The notes beneath the pieces were generated by a model that was not told the origin of the DNA, did not search any database, and saw only the letters and a program-made list of their open reading frames with translations. From positions 2,108,001 to 2,172,000 of the forward strand of contig CP108521.1 in NCBI GenBank assembly GCA_035999765.1: a stretch of 64,000 nucleotides of DNA. Reading direction: 5' to 3'. The DNA comes from Streptomyces sp. NBC_01231 (GTDB taxonomy: Bacteria > Actinomycetota > Actinomycetes > Streptomycetales > Streptomycetaceae). Of the stretch, positions 36,626 through 45,871 are shown piece after piece (within the stretch, counting starts at the first letter, position 1; every line of letters starts with the position of its first letter). Made by a program: the position numbers and the translations under genes.

Positions 36626-36707
36626 CACCGACCGGCAATAGGCGTACAGTGATACGACGCCAAGGGCCGGCAGCTCTTCCCCTGGACGAAGGACAAAGGA
36701 GTCGCGG

Positions 36708-37502
36708 GTGTCCAGCTCCGACATCTTCATCGGCGAGACCATCGGTACCGCCATACTCATCCTGCTCGGCGGCGGCGTGTGTGCCGCCGTCACGCTGAAG
36801 GCCTCCAAGGCCCGCAACGCCGGCTGGCTCGCCATCACCTTCGGGTGGGGTTTCGCCGTTCTGACGGCCGTGTACACCTCGGCGCCGCTCTCCGGCGCCC
36901 ACCTCAACCCGGCAGTGACGCTCGCGCTCGCCATCAAGGACGGCGACTGGAGCAATGTCCCGGTCTACTGGGGCGGCCAGATGCTCGGCGCCGCGATCGG
37001 CGCGGCACTGGTCTGGGTGGCCTACTACGGCCAGTTCCACGCGCACCTCACCGACAAGGAGATCGTCGGCGGCCCGGGCGCACAGGACACGAGGGTCAAG
37101 GCCGTCGAGGCCCAGGAGAAGGGCGCCGGCCCGGTCCTGGGAATCTTCTCCACCGGTCCCGAGGTCCGTGTCGTGTGGCAGAACCTCGCCACGGAGATCA
37201 TCGGCACGACCGTGCTGGTGCTCGCCATCCTCACGCAGGGCCTGAACGACAGCGGCAAGGGGCTCGGCACGCTGGGCGCCCTGATCACCGCGCTCGTGGT
37301 CGTCTCGATCGGTCTGTCCCTCGGCGGCCCGACCGGCTACGCGATCAACCCGGCCCGTGACCTCGGCCCGCGCATCGTGCACGCTCTCCTGCCCCTGCCC
37401 AACAAGGGCGGCTCCGACTGGGGCTACGCCTGGATCCCGGTGGTGGGTCCGCTGATCGGCGGCGCCATCGCGGCAGGCATCTACAACGTCGCTTTTGCTT
37501 AG
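36708..37502 (+). CDS. glpF: Glycerol uptake facilitator
   Basis: A 264-residue aquaglyceroporin (MIP family; gylA in the older Streptomyces naming) letting glycerol diffuse into the cell. Seen: six membrane spans with the two half-helix signatures, HLNPAVT near residue 67 and YAINPARD near residue 220, whose asparagines line the pore. The GTG start has AAGGAG 7 bases upstream. It is the first gene of the operon glpF-glpK-glpD, with glpK beginning 71 bases later. Candidate GylR site upstream at 36611. Confidence 0.95.
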   Translation: MSSSDIFIGETIGTAILILLGGGVCAAVTLKASKARNAGWLAITFGWGFAVLTAVYTSAPLSGAHLNPAVTLALAIKDGDWSNVPVYWGGQMLGAAIGAALVWVAYYGQFHAHLTDKEIVGGPGAQDTRVKAVEAQEKGAGPVLGIFSTGPEVRVVWQNLATEIIGTTVLVLAILTQGLNDSGKGLGTLGALITALVVVSIGLSLGGPTGYAINPARDLGPRIVHALLPLPNKGGSDWGYAWIPVVGPLIGGAIAAGIYNVAFA

Positions 37503-37573
37503 AAACAGGACTTCGAAGCACTGAGCAGCAGTAGAACCAGTCCCACACCCACGGAACCTCCCAGGAGCACACA

Positions 37574-39112
37574 GTGACCGACGCCCACACCGCCGGCCCT
37601 TTCATCGCCGCGATCGACCAGGGCACCACCTCCAGCCGCTGCATCGTCTTCGACCGGGACGGCCGTATCGTCTCCGTGGACCAGAAGGAACACGAGCAGA
37701 TCTTCCCGAAGCCGGGCTGGGTCGAGCACAACGCCACCGAGATCTGGACCAACGTCGAGGAGGTCGTCGCCGGAGCCATCGCGAAGGCCGGCATCACGCG
37801 CGACGACATCAAGGCCATCGGCATCACCAACCAGCGCGAGACCACTCTCCTCTGGGACAAGAACACCGGTGAGCCCGTCCACAACGCCATCGTCTGGCAG
37901 GACACCCGCACCGACGCCCTCTGCAAGGAACTCGGCCGCAACGTCGGCCAGGACCGCTTCCGTCGCGAGACCGGTCTGCCGCTGGCGAGCTACTTCGCCG
38001 GCCCCAAGGCCCGCTGGCTGCTGGACAACGTCGAGGGCCTGCGCGAGCGCGCCGAGGCCGGCGACATCCTCTTCGGCACCATGGACAGCTGGGTCATCTG
38101 GAACCTGACCGGTGGTGTCAACGGCGGCAAGCACGTCACCGACGTCACCAACGCCTCCCGCACCCTCCTGATGAACCTGCACACCATGGAGTGGGACGCG
38201 AAGATCGCCGAGTCGATCGGCGTGCCGCTGGCGATGCTGCCCGAGATCCGCTCCTCCGCCGAGGTGTACGGCGCGGTCACCGGCGGCAAGCTCGGCGACG
38301 TCCTCGGCGGCATTCCCGTCGCGTCCGCGCTCGGCGACCAGCAGGCGGCCCTGTTCGGCCAGACCTGTTTCGCGGAGGGCGAGGCCAAGTCGACGTACGG
38401 CACCGGCACCTTCCTGCTGATGAACACCGGTGAGAAGCCGGTCAACTCGTACAACGGCCTGCTGACCACGGTCGGCTACCGCATCGGCGACGACAAGCCG
38501 GTCTACGCCCTCGAGGGCTCGATCGCCGTCACCGGTTCGCTGGTGCAGTGGATGCGCGACCAGATGGGCCTGATCTCGACGGCCGCCGAGATCGAGACGC
38601 TCGCGCTCTCGGTCGAGGACAACGGCGGCGCGTACTTCGTGCCGGCCTTCTCCGGCCTGTTCGCCCCGTACTGGCGCTCCGACGCCCGTGGTGTCATCGC
38701 CGGTCTCACCCGGTACGTCACCAAGGCGCACCTCGCGCGTGCCGTCCTGGAGGCCACGGCCTGGCAGACCCGTGAGATCACCGACGCCATGACGAAGGAC
38801 TCCGGCGTCGAACTCGCGGCGATCAAGGTCGACGGCGGTATGACCTCCAACAACCTGCTGATGCAGACCCTCTCGGACTTCGTGGACGCCCCTGTGGTGC
38901 GCCCGATGGTCGCCGAGACGACCTGCCTCGGTGCCGCGTACGCCGCCGGCCTCGCCGTCGGCTTCTGGACCAGCACCGACGACCTGCGCGCCAACTGGCG
39001 CCGGGCCGCCGAGTGGACCCCCAACATGGCCGCGGAGAAGCGCGACCGTGAGTACAAGAGCTGGCTCAAGGCCGTTGAGCGGACCATGGGCTGGCTCGAG
39101 GACGAGGAGTAA
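37574..39112 (+). CDS. glpK: Glycerol kinase
   Basis: A 512-residue FGGY-family kinase that phosphorylates glycerol to sn-glycerol-3-phosphate, trapping it in the cell and producing the likely GylR inducer. Seen: [17 protein letters not shown] (ATP/phosphate motif), [46 protein letters not shown], and [14 protein letters not shown]. Length matches the family. The GTG has AGGAG 7 bases upstream. It is the middle gene of the glycerol operon; glpD starts 8 bases after its stop. Confidence 0.97.
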   Translation: MTDAHTAGPFIAAIDQGTTSSRCIVFDRDGRIVSVDQKEHEQIFPKPGWVEHNATEIWTNVEEVVAGAIAKAGITRDDIKAIGITNQRETTLLWDKNTGEPVHNAIVWQDTRTDALCKELGRNVGQDRFRRETGLPLASYFAGPKARWLLDNVEGLRERAEAGDILFGTMDSWVIWNLTGGVNGGKHVTDVTNASRTLLMNLHTMEWDAKIAESIGVPLAMLPEIRSSAEVYGAVTGGKLGDVLGGIPVASALGDQQAALFGQTCFAEGEAKSTYGTGTFLLMNTGEKPVNSYNGLLTTVGYRIGDDKPVYALEGSIAVTGSLVQWMRDQMGLISTAAEIETLALSVEDNGGAYFVPAFSGLFAPYWRSDARGVIAGLTRYVTKAHLARAVLEATAWQTREITDAMTKDSGVELAAIKVDGGMTSNNLLMQTLSDFVDAPVVRPMVAETTCLGAAYAAGLAVGFWTSTDDLRANWRRAAEWTPNMAAEKRDREYKSWLKAVERTMGWLEDEE

Positions 39113-39120
39113 GAAACCGC

Positions 39121-40737
39121 ATGACCACTCAGTCCACCCTGCAGTCCGTGCCTGCCCTGGGGACGCGCCCGGCGTCCGGCTCGAACCCGAGCCGAGCCGA
39201 GACCCGGGAGCAGCTTTCCAAGGCGTCGTACGACCTTCTCGTGATCGGCGGCGGCATCCTGGGCATCTCCACCGCCTGGCACGCCGCGCAGTCCGGCCTC
39301 AGGGTGGCCCTGGTCGACGCCGGCGACTTCGCCGGTGCCACCTCCTCCGCCTCGTCCAAGCTGCTCCACGGCGGCCTGCGCTACCTCCAGACCGGCGCGG
39401 TGAAGCTGGTGGCGGAGAACCACTTCGAGCGCCGTGCGGTCTCCCGCCAGGTGGCTCCCCACCTGGCGAACCCGCTCACGTTCTACCTCCCCGTGTACAA
39501 GGGCGGGCCGCACGGCGCGGCGAAGCTCGGAGCCGGTGTCTTCGCGTACTCGATGCTGTCGGCGTTCGGCGACGGGGTGGGACACCTGCTGTCCCCGGGG
39601 AAGGCGCAGCGGGACGTGCCCGAGTTGCGCACCGAGAACCTCAAGGCCGTGGCGGTGTACGGCGACGACCAGATGAACGACGCGCGCATGGCGCTGATGA
39701 CGGTCCGCGGGGCCGTCGAGGCGGGCGCCGTGGTCCTGAACCACGCCGAGGTCACCGGCCTGCGCTTCACGAAGGGCCGGGTGACGGGCGCGGACCTGCG
39801 CGACCGGACCTCGGGGGACGAGTTCGGCGTGAGCGCCCGGCTGGTGCTGAACGCGACCGGCCCGTGGGTCGACCACCTGCGCAGGATGGAGGACCCGAAC
39901 GCGGCTCCGTCCATCCGCCTGTCCAAGGGCGCGCACCTGGTCCTGAAGCGCACCTCCCCGTGGAAGGCCGCGCTGGCGACGCCCATCGACAAGTACCGGA
40001 TCACCTTCGCCCTCCCCTGGGAGGACATGCTGCTGCTCGGCACGACCGACGAGGAGTTCGAGGGCGACCCGGCGGATGTCGCGGTCACCGAGAAGGACAC
40101 CGCCCAGATACTCGACGAGGCCGCGTTCTCCATCCGCGACCAGCAGCTCGACCGTGACCTGATCACCTACTCGTTCGCCGGTCTGCGGGTCCTGCCGGGC
40201 GGGCCCGGCAGCACCGCGAAGGCCAAGCGCGAGACGGTGGTGACCGAGGGCAGGGGCGGCATGCTGTCCGTCGCGGGCGGCAAGTGGACGACGTTCAGGC
40301 ACATCGGCCGTACGGTCATGCAGAAGCTGGAGGCGCTGCCCGGGCACCCGCTGGGCGACGCCTTCGAGCCGATCTCCTCGCTGCCGAAGAAGCTGCCGCT
40401 GCCCGGTGTCGCCAACCCGCGCGCGGTCGCCCACCGCCTGCTGGTCGACCACCCGGCGACCGGCACCCGGATGACCGCCGACACCGCCAGGCACCTGGCC
40501 ACGCACTACGGTTCGCTGGCCTTCGACATCGCCCGGCTGGCCAACGAGAACCCGGAACTCGCCGAGCGGGTCCACCCGGACGCCCCGGAGATCTGGGCGC
40601 AGGTCGTCTACGCCCGGGACAACGAGTGGGCCCAGACGCCGGACGACGTGCTGCGCCGCCGTACCACGCTGACGATCCGGGGCCTTGCCACAGACGACGT
40701 CCGCGCGAAGGTGCAGGACCTGCTCGACAAGAACTAG
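39121..40737 (+). CDS. glpD: Aerobic glycerol-3-phosphate dehydrogenase (FAD)
   Basis: A 538-residue membrane-associated flavoenzyme oxidising glycerol-3-phosphate to dihydroxyacetone phosphate and feeding electrons to quinones. Seen: FAD dinucleotide fold DLLVIGGGILGISTAWHAAQSGLRVALVDAGDFAGATSSASSKLLHGGLRYL, the substrate region PWEDMLLLGTTDEE, and the C-terminal helical DAO_C domain. An N-terminal extension of about 38 Ser/Pro-rich residues precedes the fold. The ATG lies 8 bases after glpK. A hairpin terminator at 40744-40783 ends the operon. Confidence 0.96.
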   Translation: MTTQSTLQSVPALGTRPASGSNPSRAETREQLSKASYDLLVIGGGILGISTAWHAAQSGLRVALVDAGDFAGATSSASSKLLHGGLRYLQTGAVKLVAENHFERRAVSRQVAPHLANPLTFYLPVYKGGPHGAAKLGAGVFAYSMLSAFGDGVGHLLSPGKAQRDVPELRTENLKAVAVYGDDQMNDARMALMTVRGAVEAGAVVLNHAEVTGLRFTKGRVTGADLRDRTSGDEFGVSARLVLNATGPWVDHLRRMEDPNAAPSIRLSKGAHLVLKRTSPWKAALATPIDKYRITFALPWEDMLLLGTTDEEFEGDPADVAVTEKDTAQILDEAAFSIRDQQLDRDLITYSFAGLRVLPGGPGSTAKAKRETVVTEGRGGMLSVAGGKWTTFRHIGRTVMQKLEALPGHPLGDAFEPISSLPKKLPLPGVANPRAVAHRLLVDHPATGTRMTADTARHLATHYGSLAFDIARLANENPELAERVHPDAPEIWAQVVYARDNEWAQTPDDVLRRRTTLTIRGLATDDVRAKVQDLLDKN

Positions 40738-40743
40738 CCCCCG

Positions 40744-40783
40744 CGGTCCCGGCCCGGCCCTCCCCTGACCAGGGTCGGGACCG
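40744..40783 (+). terminator. Terminator of the glycerol operon
   Basis: Outer stem CGGTCCCG / CGGGACCG with inner CCCT/AGGG pairing, starting 7 bases past the glpD stop. Confidence 0.7.
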
Positions 40784-40885
40784 TGGAGGCTTCGTCGGCC
40801 CGGACGCCCACCCGGTGCCCCTCGGCGAGGTAAAAGGTGATCGCCGATCTGGCGGCGCTCATCTGACCTGCCCCCATAATGTGCT

Positions 40886-40902
40886 GAGACATCCGATGTC
40901 TC
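40886..40902. promoter_or_regulatory. Palindromic operator before the GntR-family gene
   Basis: GAGACATCCGATGTCTC is a perfect 8+1+8 palindrome; flanking TGC/GCA extends the symmetry to 25 bp with one mismatch (40882-40906). It lies 33 bases before the ATG at 40936, the usual place for an autoregulatory FadR-type site. Confidence 0.65.
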
Positions 40903-40935
40903 GGCACAGCATGAGTACGACAGGGAGGCCAGGTC

Positions 40936-41607
40936 ATGGCAGTCACCGATGAGGCGATCGAGAAGATCAAGGGCATGATCGTCTCCGGCGCGCTGCGCCC
41001 CGGCGACCGGCTCCCCAAGGAGAGCGAGCTCGCCGCCGAGCTGGGGCTGTCCCGCAATTCGCTGCGAGAGGCCGTGCGCGCCCTGTCCCTGATCCGGATC
41101 CTGGACGTACGCCAGGGCGACGGCACGTATGTCACCAGCCTGGACCCCCAGTTGCTGCTGGAGGCGCTCAGCTTCGTCGTGGACTTCCACCGCGACGACA
41201 CGGTCCTGGAGTTCCTCGCGGTGCGTCGCATCCTGGAGCCGGCCGCGACCGCGATGGCGGCCCTGCGCATCAGCGAGCAACAGCTGAACGCGCTCTCCGC
41301 CCAGATGGACAAGCTCGGCGACAGCCCGTCCGTGGAGGAGCTCGTCGCCTGCGATCTGGACTTCCACCGCGGCATCGTGCAGAGCTCCGGGAACTCGGTG
41401 CTGTGTTCCCTCCTCGACGGCCTGTCCGGCCCCACCACCCGGGCCCGGATCTGGCGCGGACTGACCCAGGAGGACGCGGTCGTCGGCACCCTGCGCGAGC
41501 ACAGGGCGATCCTGGCGGCGCTGCGCGACCGGGACGCGGAGGCGGCCCGGTCCTGGGCCACCGTGCACATCGCGAGCGTGGAGCAGTGGCTGCGGTCGAG
41601 CCTGTGA
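40936..41607 (+). CDS. GntR-family (FadR subfamily) regulator
   Basis: A 223-residue regulator with an N-terminal winged helix (IVSGALRPGDRLPKESELAAELGLSRNSLREAVRALSLIRILDVRQGDGTYV) and a C-terminal FCD ligand domain with metal-binding-type residues (DLDFHRGIVQSSGN, REHRAILAALRDRD). FCD proteins usually sense small carboxylic acids. The ATG has a strong GGGAGG upstream. It sits between the glycerol operon and parJ, where I recall S. coelicolor having no such gene; its target is unknown, perhaps only itself through the palindrome at 40886. Confidence 0.9.
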   Translation: MAVTDEAIEKIKGMIVSGALRPGDRLPKESELAAELGLSRNSLREAVRALSLIRILDVRQGDGTYVTSLDPQLLLEALSFVVDFHRDDTVLEFLAVRRILEPAATAMAALRISEQQLNALSAQMDKLGDSPSVEELVACDLDFHRGIVQSSGNSVLCSLLDGLSGPTTRARIWRGLTQEDAVVGTLREHRAILAALRDRDAEAARSWATVHIASVEQWLRSSL

Positions 41608-41747
41608 GGACCGCGGGGCGGGGTGTCCGGGGCCGGCGAACGGGGCAGTGATCCGTTCACTCCCCCGTGCAAGGGGGCTGCGGGCGCCCCCGCCACACGC
41701 CGTAAGGTTGGGTCGTTAAGCGAGGGCACGTCGGAAGGAGGCGCTGG

Positions 41748-42743
41748 GTGATCGAGCTCGAGGGGGTTCCCGAGCTGATCGACCCGGTCATGGTGGCCGC
41801 GTTCGAGGGCTGGAACGACGCCGGCGACGCCGCTTCCACCGCGGTCGCGCATCTGGACAGGGAGTGGAAGGGCGAGGTGTTCGCGGCGCTGGACGCCGAG
41901 GACTACTACGACTTCCAGGTGAACCGACCCACGGTGTGGCTGGACGGTGGCGTACGGAAGATCACCTGGCCGACGACCAGATTGTCGGTGGTCCGGGTCG
42001 GCGGTGACAAGCCCCGCGACCTGGTTCTCGTCCGAGGTATCGAACCGTCGATGCGGTGGCGCTCGTTCTGCAACGAGCTGCTGGGCTTCGCCCATGAGCT
42101 GGGCGTGGAGCTGGTGGTGGTCCTGGGCGCCCTGCTCGGCGACACCCCGCACACCCGTCCGGTCCCGGTCAGCGGGGTCACGTCCGACCCGGACCTGGCC
42201 CAGCGCATGGATCTGGAGGAGACCAAGTACGAGGGCCCCACGGGCATCGTCGGCATCCTCCAGGAGGCGTGCACGCACGCGGGCGTCCCGGCCGTGTCGT
42301 TGTGGGCGGCCGTACCGCACTACGTGTCGCAGCCACCGAACCCGAAGGCGACGCTGGCCCTCCTGAACCGTCTGGAGGACCTGATCGACGTGCGCATCCC
42401 GCTGGGCGAGCTGCCGGAGGACGCGCGCGCCTGGCAGGTGGGCGTGGACCAGCTGGCCGCCGAGGACAGCGAGGTCGCCGAGTACGTCCAGTCGCTGGAG
42501 GAGGCCCGGGACACCGCGGAGCTGCCGGAGGCGTCGGGCGAGGCGATCGCCCGCGAGTTCGAACGGTATCTGCGGCGCCGGGACGGGTCAGGACCGGGCG
42601 GCTCCGGCGGGCACGCCACGGCGGACGGCAGCGACAGCACGCCCTATCTGCGGGACAACCCCAGCGGTCGTACCAAGCCGCCGAAACCGCCGAAGCCGCC
42701 GACAACCGAGGCGGACGACGACGATTCGCCATCGGAGGACTGA
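41748..42743 (+). CDS. parJ: PAC2-family protein ParJ
   Basis: A 331-residue protein with a PAC2 (proteasome assembly chaperone-like) fold: VMVAAFEGWNDAGDAASTAVAHL at the N-terminus, VLVRGIEPSMRWRSFCNELLGFA and GPTGIVGILQEACTHAGVPAVSLWAAVPHYVSQPPNPKATLALLNRLEDL. The S. coelicolor homologue SCO1662 is ParJ, which binds ParA and tunes its polymerisation during sporulation septation. The C-terminal 70 residues are disordered and Pro/Asp-rich. The GTG has an ideal GGAAGGAGG site upstream. A strong bidirectional terminator separates it from mshC. Confidence 0.9.
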   Translation: MIELEGVPELIDPVMVAAFEGWNDAGDAASTAVAHLDREWKGEVFAALDAEDYYDFQVNRPTVWLDGGVRKITWPTTRLSVVRVGGDKPRDLVLVRGIEPSMRWRSFCNELLGFAHELGVELVVVLGALLGDTPHTRPVPVSGVTSDPDLAQRMDLEETKYEGPTGIVGILQEACTHAGVPAVSLWAAVPHYVSQPPNPKATLALLNRLEDLIDVRIPLGELPEDARAWQVGVDQLAAEDSEVAEYVQSLEEARDTAELPEASGEAIAREFERYLRRRDGSGPGGSGGHATADGSDSTPYLRDNPSGRTKPPKPPKPPTTEADDDDSPSED

Positions 42744-42935
42744 GCCGGTTCCCGGATCCAGGCGGCCGTCGCCTTCGGCCATCGGGTGATCGGCGTATGG
42801 GCGTATGGGGCGCCCTGTCCCCGAACGTCCTGCGAAGCGTCCGGGTCCAGAGCGCGTCCGACCCGCCGTCGAGAGCCGGTCGGCCCGCCCCCGGGAGCCG
42901 GGTCGGATCGGCTCGGATCAGCTCGCGAGAACGAG

Positions 42936-42969
42936 AGGGGCGCTTCCTCCGCGTGGAGGAAGCGCCCCT
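42936..42969. terminator. Strong bidirectional terminator between parJ and mshC
   Basis: Perfect 15-bp stem AGGGGCGCTTCCTCC / GGAGGAAGCGCCCCT with a GCGT tetraloop, followed by TTTT on the plus strand, between convergent genes. Confidence 0.92.
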
Positions 42970-42990
42970 TTTTCCGTGCAGTCCCGTGGC

Positions 42991-44220
42991 CTACAGAGCC
43001 ACGCCCAACAGTGCGTCCACCGCCCGCGACACAACACCGGGCGCGCCCTCGTCCGTACCACCCCGCTCCTCCTGGAGCGCCGCCCACCGGTCGACGGCGG
43101 CCAGCGCGGCCGGGGCGTCCAGGTCGGAGGCGAGGGCCTCGCGGATCTCCTCGACGAGCGCCTCGGCGGGCGGGCCGTCGGGGCGGGAGACGGCGGCACG
43201 CCAGCGGCCGAGCCGGTCGACGGCGTCCTGGAGGACCTGGTCGGTCCACTCCCAGTCGGCCCGGTAGTGGTGGGCGAGCAGCGCCAGCCGTATGGCGGCC
43301 GGGTCGACGCCGTCGCGCCGCAGCTTCGACACGAAGACCAGGTTGCCCTTGGACTTGGACATCTTCTCGCCGTCGAGGGCGACCATGCCGGCGTGGACGT
43401 ACGCCTTGGCCATGGGGAACTCGCCGGTGAGGGCCTGGGCGTGCGAGGCGCCCATCTCGTGGTGCGGGAAGGCGAGGTCGGAGCCGCCGCCCTGCACGTC
43501 GAAGCCCATCCCGAGGTGGTCCAGGGCGATGGCCACGCACTCGATGTGCCAGCCGGGGCGACCGCGTCCGAGGGAGGCGCCGTCCCAGCTGGGCTCGCCC
43601 TCACGGGCGGCCATCCACAGCATCGGGTCGAGCGGGTTCTTCTTGCCCGGCCGGTCCGGGTCACCGCCGCGCTCGGCGGACAGCAGCCGCATGGCGCCGG
43701 CGTCCAGGTTGGACACCTTGCCGAAGTTCGGGTCGGACTCGACGGAGAAGTAGACGTCGCCTTCGAGTTCGTAGGCGGCGCCCGCGTCCCGCAGCCGTTC
43801 GACGAGCGGCACGATGCCGGGTATCGCCTCGACCGCGCCGATGAATTCGCGCGGGGGCAGCATGCGCAGGGCGGTCATGTCCTCGCGGAAGAGGGTCGTC
43901 TCCTTCTCGGCCAGGGCGGCCCAGTCGATGCCGTCCCGCTGTGCGCGCTCCAGCAGCGGGTCGTCGACATCGGTGACGTTCTGGACGTAGTGGACCTGCC
44001 GCTTGGTGTCGAGCCACACGCGCTGAACGAGGTCGAACGCGTTGTAGGTCGCCGCGTGACCGATGTGGGTGGCGTCGTACGGCGTAATGCCACAGACATA
44101 GATTCGGGCGACGGGACCGGGGGCGGTGGTGACCAGGCCGCCGGTCGCGGTGTCGTGGATCCTCAGGTCGCGGCCCTGACCAGACAGGGCGGGGACCTCG
44201 GAAGCGGGCCAGGCATGCAT
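42991..44220 (-). CDS. mshC: Cysteine:glucosaminyl-inositol ligase MshC (mycothiol synthesis)
   Basis: A 409-residue class I aminoacyl-tRNA-synthetase-like enzyme that joins cysteine to glucosaminyl-inositol, the penultimate step of mycothiol. Seen: the HIGH-type motif [20 protein letters not shown], including a zinc-ligand cysteine; the KMSKS motif GEKMSKSKG; and [31 protein letters not shown]. The length and the MshC-specific N-terminus ([12 protein letters not shown]) distinguish it from true cysteinyl-tRNA synthetase. Upstream in the same direction is the uncharacterised kinase/DUF3090/phosphomutase trio. Confidence 0.94.
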   Translation of the reverse strand: MHAWPASEVPALSGQGRDLRIHDTATGGLVTTAPGPVARIYVCGITPYDATHIGHAATYNAFDLVQRVWLDTKRQVHYVQNVTDVDDPLLERAQRDGIDWAALAEKETTLFREDMTALRMLPPREFIGAVEAIPGIVPLVERLRDAGAAYELEGDVYFSVESDPNFGKVSNLDAGAMRLLSAERGGDPDRPGKKNPLDPMLWMAAREGEPSWDGASLGRGRPGWHIECVAIALDHLGMGFDVQGGGSDLAFPHHEMGASHAQALTGEFPMAKAYVHAGMVALDGEKMSKSKGNLVFVSKLRRDGVDPAAIRLALLAHHYRADWEWTDQVLQDAVDRLGRWRAAVSRPDGPPAEALVEEIREALASDLDAPAALAAVDRWAALQEERGGTDEGAPGVVSRAVDALLGVAL

Positions 44221-44370
44221 GTCATGAGCCTAACCGGACGGATGTTCCGCATACGAACCGGACCGCGCAGATGTCCGGTAGGGCGTTCTTGCGCCGTGCC
44301 GGCCGTTGTGCTGTCGGCGGTAGTGGTCCGTCGAGGGGCCAGTGGTCGACGTGTCCCCGGTCGGCATCTC

Positions 44371-45201
44371 CTAGACGGGCGGCCAGGGGATCGCCGGCCA
44401 CTCCCCGCTCGGTTCCGGGTGCTTCCCGGAGGCCAGCAGCGCGTCGACACGTGCGCGTACGGCGTCGATCTCGGCGGCGGTGATCAGCGCGGTCAGTCTC
44501 GCGGTCAGCGCGCCCGACTCCCCGAGCGACTCCTTGAGCCCCTTGAGCACGTCGACGGCCTCGCCCGTCAGGGGCTCCCCGGCCCATCCCCACAGCAGCG
44601 TGCGCAGTTTGTTCTCGGCGTTGAAGGTCACCCCGTGGTCGATGCCGTACAGACGCCCGTCGGCGGTCGGCAGCAGATGCCCGCCCTTGCGGTCGGCGTT
44701 GTTGATCACGGCGTCGAGTACGGCCAGCCGGCGCAGCCGCTCGTCGTCGGCGTGCACGAGCAGCGCGGTCCGCCCCTCACCGACCTCGGCGAACCCGATC
44801 GCCTTCCAGCCGGGCTCCGGTTCCTCCGCGTCGACGAGCGCGAGCAGTTCACTCTCGGGCGTCACCTCGATCCACAGCTGGCACATGCCCTCGCCGTACG
44901 GTCCGTCGCGCAGCACGGTGGGCGGTACGAGGCTCCAGCCGGTCGCCTCGGAGACCGCGTACGCGGCGACCTCGCGCTGGGCGAGGGTCCCGTCGGGGAA
45001 GTCCCACAGGGGCCGCTCCCCGGCCACCGGCTTGTAGATGCAGGTGGCTTCCTGGCCCTGGTGCGAGACCGTGCAGTACAGCGCCGCGTTGGACGCCTCC
45101 CGGATGCGGCCGCGCACGGTCAGCTCGCCCTCGGCGAGCAGCTCGGCCGACATCGCCCCGGCGGTCACGCGTCGCGTCGGTATCCGTTCTGGCGCGGACA
45201 T
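44371..45201 (-). CDS. SCO1664-family protein, distant phosphatidylinositol-kinase-like
   Basis: A 276-residue actinobacterial protein (TIGR03843 family as I recall). Distant kinase features are visible: an ATP-anchoring lysine region (CIYKPVAGERPLWDFPDG), a catalytic-loop-like VLDAVINNADRKGGHLL and an IDHG segment (DFG-like) in LYGIDHGVTFN, resembling PI3/4-kinase and HipA-type folds. Substrate unknown. The ATG at 45201 has GGAAGGA 6 bases upstream and overlaps the end of the DUF3090 gene by 37 bases, so translation is coupled. It is one of three genes that travel together in Actinobacteria. Confidence 0.88.
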   Translation of the reverse strand: MSAPERIPTRRVTAGAMSAELLAEGELTVRGRIREASNAALYCTVSHQGQEATCIYKPVAGERPLWDFPDGTLAQREVAAYAVSEATGWSLVPPTVLRDGPYGEGMCQLWIEVTPESELLALVDAEEPEPGWKAIGFAEVGEGRTALLVHADDERLRRLAVLDAVINNADRKGGHLLPTADGRLYGIDHGVTFNAENKLRTLLWGWAGEPLTGEAVDVLKGLKESLGESGALTARLTALITAAEIDAVRARVDALLASGKHPEPSGEWPAIPWPPV

Positions 45202-45755
45202 ACGTGTCCTTCCGGGTCGAGCGGGAGGCTGCACAGCGGACACGGCGGCCGCCCGGCGTTGACGACGTCCAGGGCACGCTTGGCGAAGGCTCTCGCCTGC
45301 GCGCCGGTGAGCCTGACCCGCAGCATCGGGGGCCCGTTCTCCTCGTCCTGGAGCAATCGCTCCTCGGCCTCGGCGAGGTCCTCCTCGGAGGCGGCGTCGA
45401 GCTCGACGAGAGCCTGCGCCTCGACGATCATGCGCTGCTCGTCGCCGTCCCAGGCGAGGGCCATGGTGCCGACCCGGAACTCCTCCTCGACGGGGGCGTC
45501 CAGAGGGCCGGTGTCGGCGACTTCGGTGGGCGGCACGGCCGGGACGGCGGCGCTGCCGCCACTACGGCGTACGACCTCGTCCAGCAGCTCGTCCATCCGC
45601 TCGGCGAGCGCGGCGACCTGGGTCTTCTCCAGAGCCACGCTGGTCACCCGGGGGCCGGCCGTGGCCTGGAGGAAGAACGTACGGCGTCCGGGCAGTCCGA
45701 CCGTACCGGCCACGAAGCGGTCCGGGGGGTCGTAGAGGAACACCTGACGGGACAC
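45165..45755 (-). CDS. DUF3090-family protein
   Basis: A 196-residue protein of unknown function (DUF3090, TIGR03847-type). Starts SRQVFLYDPPDRFVAGTVGLPGRRTFFLQA and ends with a probable zinc knuckle, CPLCSLPLDPEGHVC. Conserved next to SCO1664-type kinase-like proteins throughout Actinobacteria. The GTG at 45755 has GGAGA-CAGGA upstream. Four degenerate tandem 14-bp repeats lie just upstream at 45773-45828, a candidate control region. Overlaps the kinase-like gene by 37 bases. Confidence 0.88.
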   Translation of the reverse strand: MSRQVFLYDPPDRFVAGTVGLPGRRTFFLQATAGPRVTSVALEKTQVAALAERMDELLDEVVRRSGGSAAVPAVPPTEVADTGPLDAPVEEEFRVGTMALAWDGDEQRMIVEAQALVELDAASEEDLAEAEERLLQDEENGPPMLRVRLTGAQARAFAKRALDVVNAGRPPCPLCSLPLDPEGHVCPRQNGYRRDA

Positions 45756-45772
45756 GTCCTGTCTCCATTGAA

Positions 45773-45828
45773 ATCGTGAGTCCGTGGTCGTGATTGCGGA
45801 GTCGTGGTTGCGGGGTCGTGAGTGCGGA
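45773..45828. repeat. Four tandem 14-bp repeats upstream of the DUF3090 gene
   Basis: ATCGTGAGTCCGTG, GTCGTGATTGCGGA, GTCGTGGTTGCGGG, GTCGTGAGTGCGGA: head-to-tail units with core TCGTGNNTNCG, 18-73 bases before the GTG start. Period 14 is not helical; could be a regulator array or slippage product. Confidence 0.6.
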
Positions 45829-45871
45829 ACGTCCGTGTGCGCGGACCGCTTCACCCTACTGCGCCCGACGA

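Noticed and set aside
41982..41990. TTGTCGGTG inside parJ
   Set aside because: The base-8 spaced hexamer is CGGCGG, so no -10 element; no gene starts nearby.
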